Shown: piece by piece, positions 40,999-50,593 of the stretch
Numbering within the stretch: position 1 is the stretch's first letter
Layout of the letters: every line of letters begins with the position of its first letter
From: Paenibacillus sp. J31TS4
GTDB lineage: Bacteria; Bacillota; Bacilli; Paenibacillales; NBRC-103111
NCBI RefSeq assembly: GCF_018403265.1
Contig: NZ_BOSI01000004.1
Location: 248,001 to 312,000 of the forward strand
Reading direction: 5' to 3'
DNA length: 64,000 nt
The notes under the pieces: generated by a model
What the model was told of the DNA's origin: nothing
The model's database searches: none
The model's input: only the letters and a program-made list of their open reading frames with translations
Position numbers and translations under genes: made by a program

Positions 40999-43262
40999 GA
41001 CATCTCGAGATGCTCGTTTCCCTCTTGTTGACGGCGTCCCTGGCAGCGACGGTCATGCTGGGCCTGCTGCTCTTGGTCCGCAAGCTGTTCCAGAAACGCC
41101 TTAGCCCCCGCTTCATTCAAGGCCTATGGCTCCTGGTCCTAATCAAGCTTCTCGTTCCTGTCGCTCCCCAAAGCTCGGTCAGCTTGTTTAACTTGCTCCC
41201 ACAGGAGCTCCACCAGAAGAGCACTCAATGGGACGGCCCCTTCGGCCCTGGCTCCCCACCGAAGAGCCTTCTCCCCTCAAGCGGAGCAGAGCAGCCGCTT
41301 CCCGATCCGGTCACGAACCGCGCAGAAGCACCGCAAGCAGCGGCCGGACAGCCTGCCGCTCAAGAGACCTCGTCCGGGAACGGCCGCCCCGAGTGGAGCT
41401 GGCTGGCGATCGGTTCGCTTGTCTGGCTTGGAGGCCTGCTGGTGTTCAGCGTCTCTTACCTGCTATCCGCGTGGACATTTAGACGAACGATGCTAACCTC
41501 CCGCAGGCCCGCGGGTGGAGAGATCCTCTCCATTGTTCAGGCATGCAGAGAGAAACTGGGTATCCGAAGCCCGCTTCCCGTCTATGTGACAAGCGAGCTT
41601 TCCAGCCCGTGCCTGTACGGCTTAACGAAGCCCGCGATTTATATGCCTGAGGATATCGCGGCGGTTGTCGATTCCCGGCAGCTGACACATGTGCTGCTGC
41701 ATGAACTGACCCACTACAAACGCAAAGACTTATGGATCCATGCCCTATGGACGCTGTCTCTCGGAATCCATTGGTTCAATCCTGCCGTTTGGCTGGCCGT
41801 TCGAACAATGAAGGCCGATCGGGAGGTCGCCTGCGACGCGGGCGTGCTCGAGGTGCTGGGTGAGCGGGAAGCTTCGTCGTACGGCATGACGCTTCTTATG
41901 CTGGCTCGGTTCCTTACCCGAAGACCTTCCTTTCAAGGCAATCTCTCGCATTTCTTTGAAACCAGGTCGGATATGAGACGGAGAATCACGATGATTGCCA
42001 AATTCAAGAAGGGCTCGTACAAGCTGTCCGCCGCCGCGATCCTTTTGGTGCTTGCCTTGAGCGCCACCATGCTTACGAGCGCATCGGAGACTGCGAGAAG
42101 CTCCAATGCGGATGCCGGTACAAGCAGTGGAGCCGAGAAGGCAGGCAGCTCCTCCCTTAACATCACCCGATTGAACGATTGGGCCAAATGGTTCGCTAAT
42201 CTGGAGCGGGCGAACGAGTACGCCGGTTTCACCTACCAAGTACCGGATTATCTCCCTCCCGGGTATCAGCTGCAAAATGCGGAAGTTCTCGAGCACTACG
42301 TCAACCGCACCGACAATCTAGCCTACTTGACCTTTGTCTCGGATTTCGGCAAAGAAACCGAGACGATCTTCGAGCTCGTCGCCTCCAAAGGAAACCTGCT
42401 GAAGACGCACGATTTGGTATGGGGCACCGGGAATATTGCCCCGTGGACTTGGGGGGCTCCGCTGGCCGTCACCTATCGGCATGACGAGGCTACACGGGGC
42501 GGGGTCCAAGGAACGTTAGTGACGCAAACGCAAGGGTACGAGCAGCATGCGCCGGAGATCGCCAAAAGCTTCGTCTGGCAGAATGACGGCGTCTGGTACG
42601 CGATCAATTATTACAGCGAGAACCATACGTTGAAAGAAGGCACTCCGCTGCATAGAAGGAATCTTTCGGAGGAGGAGCTCGCGAAGGTCGTGGCCTCCTT
42701 TACTTACCCCCAGCAGCTTCAGCATGTCCGATACGACGGACAAGGGAATTCCTTCCCGCTATACGGGAAGGCGGATTTGGCCCAAGCTAAGGACATTCTG
42801 GGCTTTCCGGTGAAGCTCCCCTCTGCCCTGGCCAATACCCCGCTCAAGCTTAGCGACTCGATCCTGCTCCGAGCAGGCGATCAGAATACCGGATTCTCGT
42901 TTCGCCCCCATGCGGATTCCTTGCTGAATTCTTATCGACTAATGGAGGAGGCCGAAGGCATCGATCTCAATGACGAGCTCACGCTGTATCAGAGCAGCAC
43001 TCCGCTATTCGACGTGACCAAGCTATCGCCTGTTCGAACGCTGGAGATTAACGGCGTCGAGCTCTCGGCTTATGCCGACCCGGACCATGTTTACATGAGC
43101 CCCACCTATACGTCCGATAGCAGCTTAGGCAGCGAGAAGTTCAGAAGCATGACGTATTACTTGTGGAAGCAAGACGATGTCTATTACACCGCCGTCTTTA
43201 TGGGCATGGACAACGACCAGGAGGCCCCCCTCCGGGCTCTCGTTCTCGCTCCCGCCCAATAG
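40995..43262 (+). CDS. BlaR1-like M56 peptidase with DUF4367-type sensor region
   Basis: This 755-residue protein has the BlaR1/MecR1 membrane part (helices near 8-30, 40-57, 137-160 and 345-365) with the M56 zinc motif LLHELTHYKRKDL near 238 and the downstream DREVACDA glutamate. Beyond the last helix, where BlaR1 has a penicillin-binding sensor, there are two related strand-rich segments. The first (about 410-560) has YQVPDYLPPGYQLQNAEV and WYAINYYSENH. The second (about 585-750) has GFPVKLPSALANTPLKLSD and YTAVFMGMDN. These look like DUF4367 sensors. No SxxK or KTG motif is seen. It probably senses something other than beta-lactams. Confidence 0.85.
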   Translation: MRHLEMLVSLLLTASLAATVMLGLLLLVRKLFQKRLSPRFIQGLWLLVLIKLLVPVAPQSSVSLFNLLPQELHQKSTQWDGPFGPGSPPKSLLPSSGAEQPLPDPVTNRAEAPQAAAGQPAAQETSSGNGRPEWSWLAIGSLVWLGGLLVFSVSYLLSAWTFRRTMLTSRRPAGGEILSIVQACREKLGIRSPLPVYVTSELSSPCLYGLTKPAIYMPEDIAAVVDSRQLTHVLLHELTHYKRKDLWIHALWTLSLGIHWFNPAVWLAVRTMKADREVACDAGVLEVLGEREASSYGMTLLMLARFLTRRPSFQGNLSHFFETRSDMRRRITMIAKFKKGSYKLSAAAILLVLALSATMLTSASETARSSNADAGTSSGAEKAGSSSLNITRLNDWAKWFANLERANEYAGFTYQVPDYLPPGYQLQNAEVLEHYVNRTDNLAYLTFVSDFGKETETIFELVASKGNLLKTHDLVWGTGNIAPWTWGAPLAVTYRHDEATRGGVQGTLVTQTQGYEQHAPEIAKSFVWQNDGVWYAINYYSENHTLKEGTPLHRRNLSEEELAKVVASFTYPQQLQHVRYDGQGNSFPLYGKADLAQAKDILGFPVKLPSALANTPLKLSDSILLRAGDQNTGFSFRPHADSLLNSYRLMEEAEGIDLNDELTLYQSSTPLFDVTKLSPVRTLEINGVELSAYADPDHVYMSPTYTSDSSLGSEKFRSMTYYLWKQDDVYYTAVFMGMDNDQEAPLRALVLAPAQ

Positions 43263-43272
43263 AACAACACCA

Positions 43273-43296
43273 AGGGCCTCCCATCGGGGAGGCCCT
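43273..43296 (+). terminator. Terminator of the blaI-blaR1-like operon
   Basis: AGGGCCTCCC and GGGAGGCCCT pair around ATCG, followed by ATTCCC. The U-tract is weak. Confidence 0.75.
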
Positions 43297-43354
43297 ATTC
43301 CCAGTTCCATCCAGTTCCCTCTATTGGCTTTCATAGGCGTTCCTTGCAAGCAGA

Positions 43355-43852
43355 TTACGCATGCTTGTTCAGGGGAGGCGGGGTTGCCTTCTTCTTTAAA
43401 GCTCCCCCATCAAAATGGCGGCCATACGTCTTGACATAGGTTGTCATCTCTTCCGCGGAAGGGAGCTTCCCCTCGTGCGGCCATGTCAAAAAGTACGATT
43501 GAACCTTCCCGCTGTAGAACACCCAACTAAAAAACTTCCGGCCGAAATTGTGGGAGCCGCTCGTGCGAAATCGAGTCATCTGCTTCCCGTCTCTCCAGAC
43601 GGTTACCGTCTGGCCAATTCCTCCCTGCATCTGCCCGCTCAGCTCGGCATACAGCAAATCTTCGTTCTTGGGCATGGCTTTCATAATGAATTGATTGATC
43701 ACTCCGTTGAGAATCAGCCTCGGAATAGTAAACTGTTCTCCTCTGGTGACGGAGATAACGGCCCCGGGAGGAAGCTCGATCTCCCTGCTGCCAAGCGTAA
43801 ACGTGGCTCCGTATTTGTTGGCTGGGTCTTCATGCTTTACCCATGTTCTCAT
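43355..43852 (-). CDS. Hypothetical protein, operon partner of a TetR regulator
   Basis: This 165-residue protein has no signal peptide or membrane helix that I can see. It looks strand-rich in the first half (YGATFTLGSREIELPPGAVIS) and has a basic Pro-rich end (KKKATPPPLNKHA). Family not recognised. The ATG follows GGAGAGGGAG. It lies 78 bp after a TetR gene on the same strand and may be its regulated target. Confidence 0.65.
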   Translation of the reverse strand: MRTWVKHEDPANKYGATFTLGSREIELPPGAVISVTRGEQFTIPRLILNGVINQFIMKAMPKNEDLLYAELSGQMQGGIGQTVTVWRDGKQMTRFRTSGSHNFGRKFFSWVFYSGKVQSYFLTWPHEGKLPSAEEMTTYVKTYGRHFDGGALKKKATPPPLNKHA

Positions 43853-43930
43853 AACGAACTCCCTCTCCAGGGTCTCTGCCCTCTCCGAATGTTTCCGGAC
43901 TGCCAGGAAAGCAGCCGAACGCTTGCTTGT

Positions 43931-44527
43931 TTAGTTGAGCAACAGCTGATTGACGTGAGCCGGGTCGACGGGAAAGGACCGGCCCGCGGCAAAGGAGCTG
44001 AAGCTCAAGCCCTGGATCGCGGATAAATAGACATAGGCCAATTGCTCGGGGTCACCTTCCCGGAAGCTCCCCTCCTCCTGTCCTTTTCGGACCAGCTCCG
44101 CCATTCTTATTCTGGGCAGCCCTTCATACTCCGCGACCAATTCCTTTGCCTTCGGAGGGATGGACTCCATCGTAAAGGCCTGCACCATCAAGAGAAATGG
44201 ATAAGAGGAGCTGCCCCCCGTATGAGAGAGGATAATGCCGGTCAGCCAGGTTAATTGATCTGCCGAAGTGCCTGGCTGTAGGAGCGCATAGTCAATGACC
44301 GCAGCCGCTGATTTGAGAGCACGCTCGACCAGCTCGGTGAAAATCTCATCCTTCGATTCAAAATAATGATACGTCAGCCCATGGCTGAGGCCCGAGTATT
44401 TGGAAATGTCGCTCGCCTTCGTACCGACAAACCCCTTCCGGGCAAAGACCTCCAAGGCGGCCTCCAGAATCTGCTCTCTGCGTTCCTCCCGAAGCTTATC
44501 GTTCCGTTCATTTCGCTTTTCTGCCAT
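43931..44527 (-). CDS. TetR/AcrR-family regulator
   Basis: This 198-residue protein has the TetR DNA-binding helix-turn-helix (REQILEAALEVFARKGFVGT, then KASDISKYSGLSHGLTYHYF) and a helical ligand domain. The start is ATG 44527, 9 bases after GAGGTG; the GTG at 44539 is part of that ribosome-binding site. A perfect palindrome lies upstream at 44564. Confidence 0.9.
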   Translation of the reverse strand: MAEKRNERNDKLREERREQILEAALEVFARKGFVGTKASDISKYSGLSHGLTYHYFESKDEIFTELVERALKSAAAVIDYALLQPGTSADQLTWLTGIILSHTGGSSSYPFLLMVQAFTMESIPPKAKELVAEYEGLPRIRMAELVRKGQEEGSFREGDPEQLAYVYLSAIQGLSFSSFAAGRSFPVDPAHVNQLLLN

Positions 44528-44563
44528 TTCTTGGTTCACCTCGTGCTGTTAGTATATTTCACG

Positions 44564-44579
44564 TTGACTAACTAGTCAA
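44564..44579. promoter_or_regulatory. TetR-type operator
   Basis: TTGACTAACTAGTCAA is a perfect 7-2-7 palindrome, 37 bp upstream of the TetR start. The TGACTA/TAGTCA arms are common in TetR-family sites. It also faces the gerA operon about 110 bp to the right, but autoregulation of the TetR unit is the simpler reading. Confidence 0.75.
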
Positions 44580-44687
44580 TCAATTATTTTAGCGGTTTAT
44601 GCTAGGTTCCCGACTTTATAGGACTGCTCTTTGTATCATACGGCAGGGAATTGGAAATAAGTAAAATGGCGTATACACGAGGGGAGG

Positions 44688-46184
44688 TTGGTTAGACTGA
44701 TCCGGTCTTTCGTCAAGAGCATAACCGAGTTCATGGGAAACCCGGCAGATTTACGGATCCACCTGCTGCCCCCGGCAGAAGAGAAGGAGCCCCAGGCTGT
44801 TCTCCTGTATTTATCTACTATCACGGATCGGACCAAGATCCATGAACTATTTTTGCAACCCATACAAGACGCCTTTCTGGAAGAAAGGGATTCGGGCGAT
44901 CTTTCCGCCCTTTTCGTCCAAAATGGACTCCCGATAAATGGAAACTTGGTCGACAAAAAGGTCTCCTCGGTCGCCCTCCAGCTGTTTGAGGGAAAGTGCG
45001 TTTTTCTGGCTAACGGGCTAAAAAAAGCGGTCGCCGCGGATGTTTCGCAGTGGCACGACCGCTCCGTTACTCCTCCGGAAACCGAGCATTCGTTAATTGG
45101 CCCCAAGGACGCATTCGTGGAAGACCTGGAGATAAACCTCTCGATGATCCGCAGACGCATTCGCCATGAAGATCTGCTTATCGAGTCGTTTACGGTTGGC
45201 ACCAAATCCCGAACGACGGTAAACCTCGTTTATATGAAGAGCCTTGTCAACAAGCAGGTGCTGGACCAGCTGCGGCAGAAGCTGCAGACCATAGAACTGG
45301 ATGTCCTCGTGGATACGACCCAATTAGGGCATATGATCACCAACCAAACCAAGCCTTTTAACCCGTTTCCCTTGTTTCAAACGACAGAAAGACCGGATAA
45401 AGTGGTTCCCTCTATTATGGAGGGCAGAGTTCTTCTCCTTGCCGATACGTCACCTACCGGCGCTATCTTTCCAGCTACGGTCATCGCGTTATACCAGGCC
45501 ACGGATGATTTTTATTTTCCTTCCCTTTCCGGCACGTTCCTTAGAATGGTTCGTTTTACAGGCTTGATCACGACTCTGTTTCTTCCCGGGCTCTATGTCT
45601 CGATTACTTCGGTGAACTATGATGTGCTTCGCATCCAGTTTATGCTCGCGGTCGCTGCCAGCCGTGAAGGGGTGCCCTATCCGGCTTACATCGAGGTATT
45701 GATTATGATGGTCTTGCTCGAGTTGATCAATGAAGCGACGGTGCGGCTGCCGAAGGTCATCGGAGGAACGGCCACCATCGTAGGCGGTCTGATTATCGGT
45801 TCGTCCGCGGCGCAATCGCATTTGGTCAGCAACATTATGATCGTCATCACGGGAGCTGTGGCGGTAGGCAGCTACACGGTAGCCAATTACATGATTGGGG
45901 TGGCTTGGAGAATGATGAGCTACGCCCTCATGGTGCTGGCCATTCCCTGGGGACTTAACGGCATGGCCATCGGCTCGGCGTTTATCTTGTTATATTTGTG
46001 CCACATCAAGTCGGTGGGCGTCCCTTATCTCTCTCCGCTTAGTACGTTCCAATTAAAGGAGCTGTTCAGCGACGCCCTTCTTCGATTGCCTGTCATGATG
46101 AACCCCTTTCGCCCTTCCACTTATAGTCCGGCTGCGAAAGGCACCAGACGGATTCGACTCCGGAAAGGCGAGGATCAGCTTTGA
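44688..46184 (+). CDS. gerAA: Spore germination receptor subunit GerAA-type
   Basis: This 498-residue protein has a large cytoplasmic N-terminal domain (about 1-285) with the family NPADLRIHLL and GRVLLLADTSPTGAIFPATV stretches. About five membrane helices follow, including EVLIMMVLLELINEATVRLP and IGGTATIVGGLIIGSSAAQS. It is the A subunit of an inner-spore-membrane nutrient receptor. The start is unclear: TTG 44688 abuts GGGGAGG, CTG 44697 has ideal 9-base spacing, and ATG 44733 would cut conserved sequence. It is the first gene of a gerAA-AB-AC operon. Confidence 0.9.
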   Translation: MVRLIRSFVKSITEFMGNPADLRIHLLPPAEEKEPQAVLLYLSTITDRTKIHELFLQPIQDAFLEERDSGDLSALFVQNGLPINGNLVDKKVSSVALQLFEGKCVFLANGLKKAVAADVSQWHDRSVTPPETEHSLIGPKDAFVEDLEINLSMIRRRIRHEDLLIESFTVGTKSRTTVNLVYMKSLVNKQVLDQLRQKLQTIELDVLVDTTQLGHMITNQTKPFNPFPLFQTTERPDKVVPSIMEGRVLLLADTSPTGAIFPATVIALYQATDDFYFPSLSGTFLRMVRFTGLITTLFLPGLYVSITSVNYDVLRIQFMLAVAASREGVPYPAYIEVLIMMVLLELINEATVRLPKVIGGTATIVGGLIIGSSAAQSHLVSNIMIVITGAVAVGSYTVANYMIGVAWRMMSYALMVLAIPWGLNGMAIGSAFILLYLCHIKSVGVPYLSPLSTFQLKELFSDALLRLPVMMNPFRPSTYSPAAKGTRRIRLRKGEDQL

Positions 46185-47260
46185 AACGAATCACGTATGA
46201 ACCGAAGCTCAACTACTCTATTCTGATCTTTGTTACGATCTTCCCTGTATCGATCAGCCGGCCGATCTCCGCCATATTGGAGGGTGTGGGCAGGAATAGC
46301 GTATGGTTTTTATTTCCCATCCTGCTCTTGGCCTTAGCTGGAACATGGATGAGCCTTCAGATTAGCAAACGGTGCGGAGATGTCTCCCTCATGCTGGCCT
46401 GCGGCGAGATTCTGTTCCGCTGGGCGACCCCCGTCGCTTACATCCTGTACGGCATTCTCTACCTGGGCATTGCCGCGTACACCATCGCGTTAAGCGGCGA
46501 CTTTTCCTCCAGAGTCTTTCAATACGGCGATTCCAGAGACGCTATCGTTACGGATGTGCTTATCACAGCATGTGCCGCCCTGTTTCCCATGGAAACGTTG
46601 ATCCGTTATTCGCAAGTCCTTATGATCATAGGCGTTCCTGTTTTTTTCGCAGCGACGTTGTCCATGCTGACGGAAACCCACTGGAGCTGGCTGCAGCCGA
46701 TGTTCCATGTTCAGGAAATGATCCATCCGGATGTGGCGGCTGCGACCGTCATGGGCATGTTGTCGCCTTTGGCTGCCGTCACCCTGATTAGCCGAAAACA
46801 TACGAACGTGACCTTCCTTTCGCTGAGCGGCTATATGACCCTTCTCACCGTATTAGTATCCTATCTGGTTGCCATGAGTATCGCGGCGTTCGGCATCCAT
46901 ACGGCTCAAAAAATGGAGTACGTGGTGTTTTACGGACAGAGCGCTGTCCATATTGAGAATTTTATTTTCGAACGCGTCATTTTTTGGGGCAGCGTCCTTT
47001 TAATCTACTTTAAGGTCGTCGGCAATGCTTTCCTGATGCGGTGTGCGGCACTGAGCCTGGCACAAACGTTGGGGATCCGTCTAGGCGTTGTCCCTATTCT
47101 GCTAGTCAGCGGAATCACGGCGGCCGTGTTTTGGAAGGTAGATCTCCCTTACTTTTTCCTCATGGCCCCCCTATGGCTGGGCTATTATAGCTTCCTCCTC
47201 TTATTCGTCTTTCCCGCCCTGCTCTACGCCATCCTTCTGCTGAGGAGAATCAAGACATGA
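46181..47260 (+). CDS. gerAB: Spore germination receptor subunit GerAB-type (permease-like)
   Basis: This 359-residue protein has ten membrane helices of the spore germination permease family (APC fold), with IFVTIFPVSISRPISAILEG in the first helix region and conserved MSIAAFGIHTAQKMEYVVF. The B subunit is the ligand-binding part of the germinant receptor. It starts with TTG, overlapping the upstream stop (TTGA). Confidence 0.92.
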   Translation: MKRITYEPKLNYSILIFVTIFPVSISRPISAILEGVGRNSVWFLFPILLLALAGTWMSLQISKRCGDVSLMLACGEILFRWATPVAYILYGILYLGIAAYTIALSGDFSSRVFQYGDSRDAIVTDVLITACAALFPMETLIRYSQVLMIIGVPVFFAATLSMLTETHWSWLQPMFHVQEMIHPDVAAATVMGMLSPLAAVTLISRKHTNVTFLSLSGYMTLLTVLVSYLVAMSIAAFGIHTAQKMEYVVFYGQSAVHIENFIFERVIFWGSVLLIYFKVVGNAFLMRCAALSLAQTLGIRLGVVPILLVSGITAAVFWKVDLPYFFLMAPLWLGYYSFLLLFVFPALLYAILLLRRIKT

Positions 47261-48363
47261 GACACCGGATGTTTCGCTTGCTTGTCGCTGTGATGTGCCT
47301 GGCCATGATCGCGGGCTGCTCGCGTACGAAGCAGCTAAACCGAATCTCGTTTGTTACCGCGATTGGCCTCGACAAAGGCGATACAGGCGTTAAAATACAC
47401 GCGTTGATCGCCGTTCCGGGGAAATTTTCTGCGCTCTCTCCGGCAGGAGGGGGAGGGGCCGAGGAAAAACCGCCCAATTACATATTGACATCGGAGGGAG
47501 ACACGATTCCGAAAGCCTTATACGAGATGAAACGGAAAACGTCCCGGGACATGAACTTCGGACACACCCGGCTCATCTTGTTCTCTGACGAACTGGCTAA
47601 GGAGGGGGTCGAGCCCCTTCTCGATCTCTTCATGCGGCGGGAGGAGTTCCAGATCAACCCATGGGTTGCCGTCACCAAGGGAAGCACGAAGGATGTCCTG
47701 CAAGCGAAACCGGAAGTGCCCCAGTCCGTGACGGATTATTTAGTCGATACGTTCTCCCAGTCCGGTTCGGACTCAATGGAAATCCTGCCGATCTTTCTCT
47801 ATCAGTTCTATAGTTACCTGAATGAACCGGGGAAAACTCCCTATGCGATGGAGATTCGAACACAGAAAGAAGGGAATCGCCTTCGGCTGGCCAATCTTGG
47901 CCTATTTCGCAAAGGGAAATTGGTTGGCGCCCTTACGCCGAAGGAAACGAAATATTTGCAAATGGTCATCGGCGATCGCTTAAGGCCGGCAACACTCACT
48001 ATAAGAGACATTAGCTATACGTTATTGGCGCTTCGCACCAAACATGACGTCACGAAGGAAGGAATAAAGCTCGACATGAGCATTCGATTGGATCTGGACG
48101 CTAACCCTGCCGGTCCCCCCATGTCCTATTCCGAGAAGATAGAGCAGGAAGCGGCGATTGCGAATGCCCTTCAGAAGGACGTCGAGAGCTTGATCAACAA
48201 ACTGCAAAATTTAAAAACGGACCCTGCCGGTTTCGGGGAGAAATACCGGACTGCACAGGGAGGCGATTTAGACGCGGGCGAATGGGTCGAGAGCATCTTC
48301 CCCAAGCTGCCTGTCCAAGTGAAGGTTACCGTCCGAATCGATAGAAAAGGAATGCTTTCCTAA
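47257..48363 (+). CDS. gerAC: Spore germination receptor lipoprotein GerAC-type
   Basis: This 368-residue Ger(x)C protein has a lipobox (MIAGC, Cys 21), the RISFVTAIGLDKGDTGVKIH opening and the middle motif MNFGHTRLILFSDELAKEGV. The family C-terminal domain follows. Its ATG overlaps the gerAB stop (ATGA). Its stop overlaps the convergent peptidase stop by 3-4 bases, so the operon has no separate terminator space. Confidence 0.92.
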   Translation: MRHRMFRLLVAVMCLAMIAGCSRTKQLNRISFVTAIGLDKGDTGVKIHALIAVPGKFSALSPAGGGGAEEKPPNYILTSEGDTIPKALYEMKRKTSRDMNFGHTRLILFSDELAKEGVEPLLDLFMRREEFQINPWVAVTKGSTKDVLQAKPEVPQSVTDYLVDTFSQSGSDSMEILPIFLYQFYSYLNEPGKTPYAMEIRTQKEGNRLRLANLGLFRKGKLVGALTPKETKYLQMVIGDRLRPATLTIRDISYTLLALRTKHDVTKEGIKLDMSIRLDLDANPAGPPMSYSEKIEQEAAIANALQKDVESLINKLQNLKTDPAGFGEKYRTAQGGDLDAGEWVESIFPKLPVQVKVTVRIDRKGMLS

Positions 48364-49547
48364 CTTAGCTGATAATAGCCGCACACCACATGCCCAACCG
48401 CCTTCGCCGCAACCAATAAGGCATGTTCATCCATGTCAAATTTGGGATGATGATTGAAGTAAGGGTTCGTTACTCCTTCGGGCGTACAACAGATGTAGAA
48501 GAAGTTGGCCGGGAACTTCTTCGCATAATGGGCGAAGTCTTCGGAAGGGGCCATCTTCGGAAACTCTCTGACCTCTTTAATCCTCGGATCATTCGCATTG
48601 TGTAAATAACTGGCCACCATCTTGGTTACTTCAGGATCGTTATACAAGGGCGGATAATCAGGCTTATAGTCCAGTTCGATTTGGACGCCGAACTCTTGTT
48701 CCATTCCCTTTGCCATGCGATGAACTTCTTCTTCAATTTTGGAACGCGTTTCTTCGCTCATCCCGCGGACATCGCCTTCGAGCTCCACACGGTCTTTGAT
48801 CACATTGAAGGTGCCTTTCCCATCGAACGAACCAATTGTAACCACTCCCATGTCGAATGGATTCAACCGGCGGCTAATAACCGTTTGAATCGCGATCACG
48901 AAATGAGCGCCGGCTACAATCGCATCGTTGGCCAAATGAGGCGAGGAGCCGTGTCCGCCTCTTCCTTGGATGGTTAATTTGAAATATGCGCGTCCCGGAA
49001 AGACATACCCGCTGTTATAACCGACCACGCCAGCTGGGCCAAGCGGCAGTAAGTGAATGCCAAATATGTTATCCAAATCGTCTAACAAACCCGATTCGAT
49101 CATCCCGATGGCTCCGCCCGGCGGAACTTCTTCAGCGGGCTGATGGATGATTTTGATGACCCCCGGGATTTCGTCCTTGAGCGCAAGTAAGCAGTCGGCG
49201 AGGACCATTAAATAAGCGGTATGCCCGTCATGGGCGCAGGCGTGCATAACGCCGGGATTTTTGGATTGGAACGGCAAGCCGGTTTGTTCCTCTATGGGAA
49301 GGGCGTCAAAGTCGGCTCGAAGCCCTATGGTCTTCCCGGGCTTTCCTCCGTTAATGGTTACGATGAGCCCGTAGCCCCCTCCCACCTTCGTATCGAGCTT
49401 CACATCCTTGCCTTTGTAGAAGTCTTCGATATACTTGCTTGTATTTTCTTCTTGGAAGGATAACTCGGGATTTTCGTGAAGATAGCGCCGGATCGCAATC
49501 ATCTCCTCCTGGCGCTCCTCCAGCATTTGCATTAACTTCTCCTTCAT
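48360..49547 (-). CDS. M20 family amidohydrolase (N-acyl-amino-acid hydrolase type)
   Basis: This 395-residue enzyme has the M20D metal motifs: LRADFDALPI, VMHACAHDGHTA, IHQPAEEVPPGG, IFGIHLLP and, near the end, EDFAHYAKKFP. These enzymes remove acyl groups from amino acids or peptides (hippurate/IAA-amino-acid hydrolase group). GGAGAAG-like sequence precedes the ATG. A LysR gene lies 120 bp upstream on the same strand. The substrate is not inferable. Confidence 0.9.
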   Translation of the reverse strand: MKEKLMQMLEERQEEMIAIRRYLHENPELSFQEENTSKYIEDFYKGKDVKLDTKVGGGYGLIVTINGGKPGKTIGLRADFDALPIEEQTGLPFQSKNPGVMHACAHDGHTAYLMVLADCLLALKDEIPGVIKIIHQPAEEVPPGGAIGMIESGLLDDLDNIFGIHLLPLGPAGVVGYNSGYVFPGRAYFKLTIQGRGGHGSSPHLANDAIVAGAHFVIAIQTVISRRLNPFDMGVVTIGSFDGKGTFNVIKDRVELEGDVRGMSEETRSKIEEEVHRMAKGMEQEFGVQIELDYKPDYPPLYNDPEVTKMVASYLHNANDPRIKEVREFPKMAPSEDFAHYAKKFPANFFYICCTPEGVTNPYFNHHPKFDMDEHALLVAAKAVGHVVCGYYQLS

Positions 49548-49667
49548 AATTTGTCTTCCCCCTCGTGATCCTCATACTTGATTATTATCTTGCCCGCACC
49601 TCATCGGTATACCGAATTTTGCATTCACCGGCCATGCATAATTCATTCCGATGGAGCCTGCTGGCGG

Positions 49668-50531
49668 TTAGAGGGAAGCTTGTTTATTCCTTTCGATCGT
49701 TTCGAGAAATTTCTCCATCGTGGAAGTTAAATAAGCGTCGGCTCTTCTTATAAAGACGGTTTTAATCCTGCTGTATTGCTCCGGGAGGGAATGACAGCGG
49801 ATGAGGCCGTTTTGTTCCATTTGGGTGACGGCTGCCCTGGGGACGAATGTGACGCCCAATCCGACGACAACGCTTTGCAGGATCGTTTCCAAGGTGCCGA
49901 ATTCCAAAACCTTCTGCGGGATGACGGATTGATCTTTGTACCAAGCTTCAAGCCGCGCCCGGTATCCGCAGCCTTGGCTGAAGCACAGGAACGGCTCCTT
50001 CTTCAATTGGTCCAGAGTGGCGCCGTGCCTATCGGAAATTAAGACAAGCTCCTCTCGAAACACTTCATGCGAGACAAGATCGGGATGAAACGCGGATTCG
50101 GTCACGAACGCGCCGTCCAATTTATGATTTAACACTTCTTCTTCCAGCGTTTGGGTTACGCCAGTAAATAGCGACAAGTCAACATTTTGATAGGTTTTTA
50201 TAAAGCTGGATAGAATTTGGGGCAAATGGATGACCGTCTCGACGGTTCCAATATCTAGTTTTCCGGAAGGCTCTTCTTTATTCCGGACCGCTTTTTTCAT
50301 TTCATCGGTTAACAATAAAATCTTTTTGCTATACGTTAATAGTTTCTTCCCCTCCGGCGTCAGAGTCATGCCGCGGCGATGCCTGTTAAACAGCGGAGTG
50401 TTCAGTTCCAGTTCGAGCTTCTGAATCCTCATCGTGATGTTGGACTGCACGTACCGTAACTCTTTGGCCGCTTCCGAGATCGTTCCTTTCTCCGCGACCA
50501 TCTGAAAAATCTCCAAATCCTTAATTTCCAC
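49668..50531 (-). CDS. LysR-family transcriptional regulator
   Basis: This 287-residue regulator has the LysR winged helix (LEIFQMVAEKGTISEAAKEL, QSNITMRIQKLELELNTPLF) and a periplasmic-binding-like effector domain (KLDIGTVETVIHLPQIL onward). The start is GTG 50531, with GGTGGGAG just upstream. It is divergent from an EamA exporter, a common target of LysR proteins, and precedes the M20 amidohydrolase on its own strand. Confidence 0.9.
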   Translation of the reverse strand: MEIKDLEIFQMVAEKGTISEAAKELRYVQSNITMRIQKLELELNTPLFNRHRRGMTLTPEGKKLLTYSKKILLLTDEMKKAVRNKEEPSGKLDIGTVETVIHLPQILSSFIKTYQNVDLSLFTGVTQTLEEEVLNHKLDGAFVTESAFHPDLVSHEVFREELVLISDRHGATLDQLKKEPFLCFSQGCGYRARLEAWYKDQSVIPQKVLEFGTLETILQSVVVGLGVTFVPRAAVTQMEQNGLIRCHSLPEQYSRIKTVFIRRADAYLTSTMEKFLETIERNKQASL

Positions 50532-50577
50532 GATGACTCCCACCTTTCTGCCCTCTCTCTTCTAAGATATCAAAAAT

Positions 50578-50593
50578 AATGATAATAGTCATT
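50578..50593. promoter_or_regulatory. Candidate LysR-binding inverted repeat
   Basis: AATGATAATAGTCATT has AATGA/TCATT arms in the LysR-EamA divergent spacer. It only loosely fits the T-N11-A rule, so confidence is low. Confidence 0.35.
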
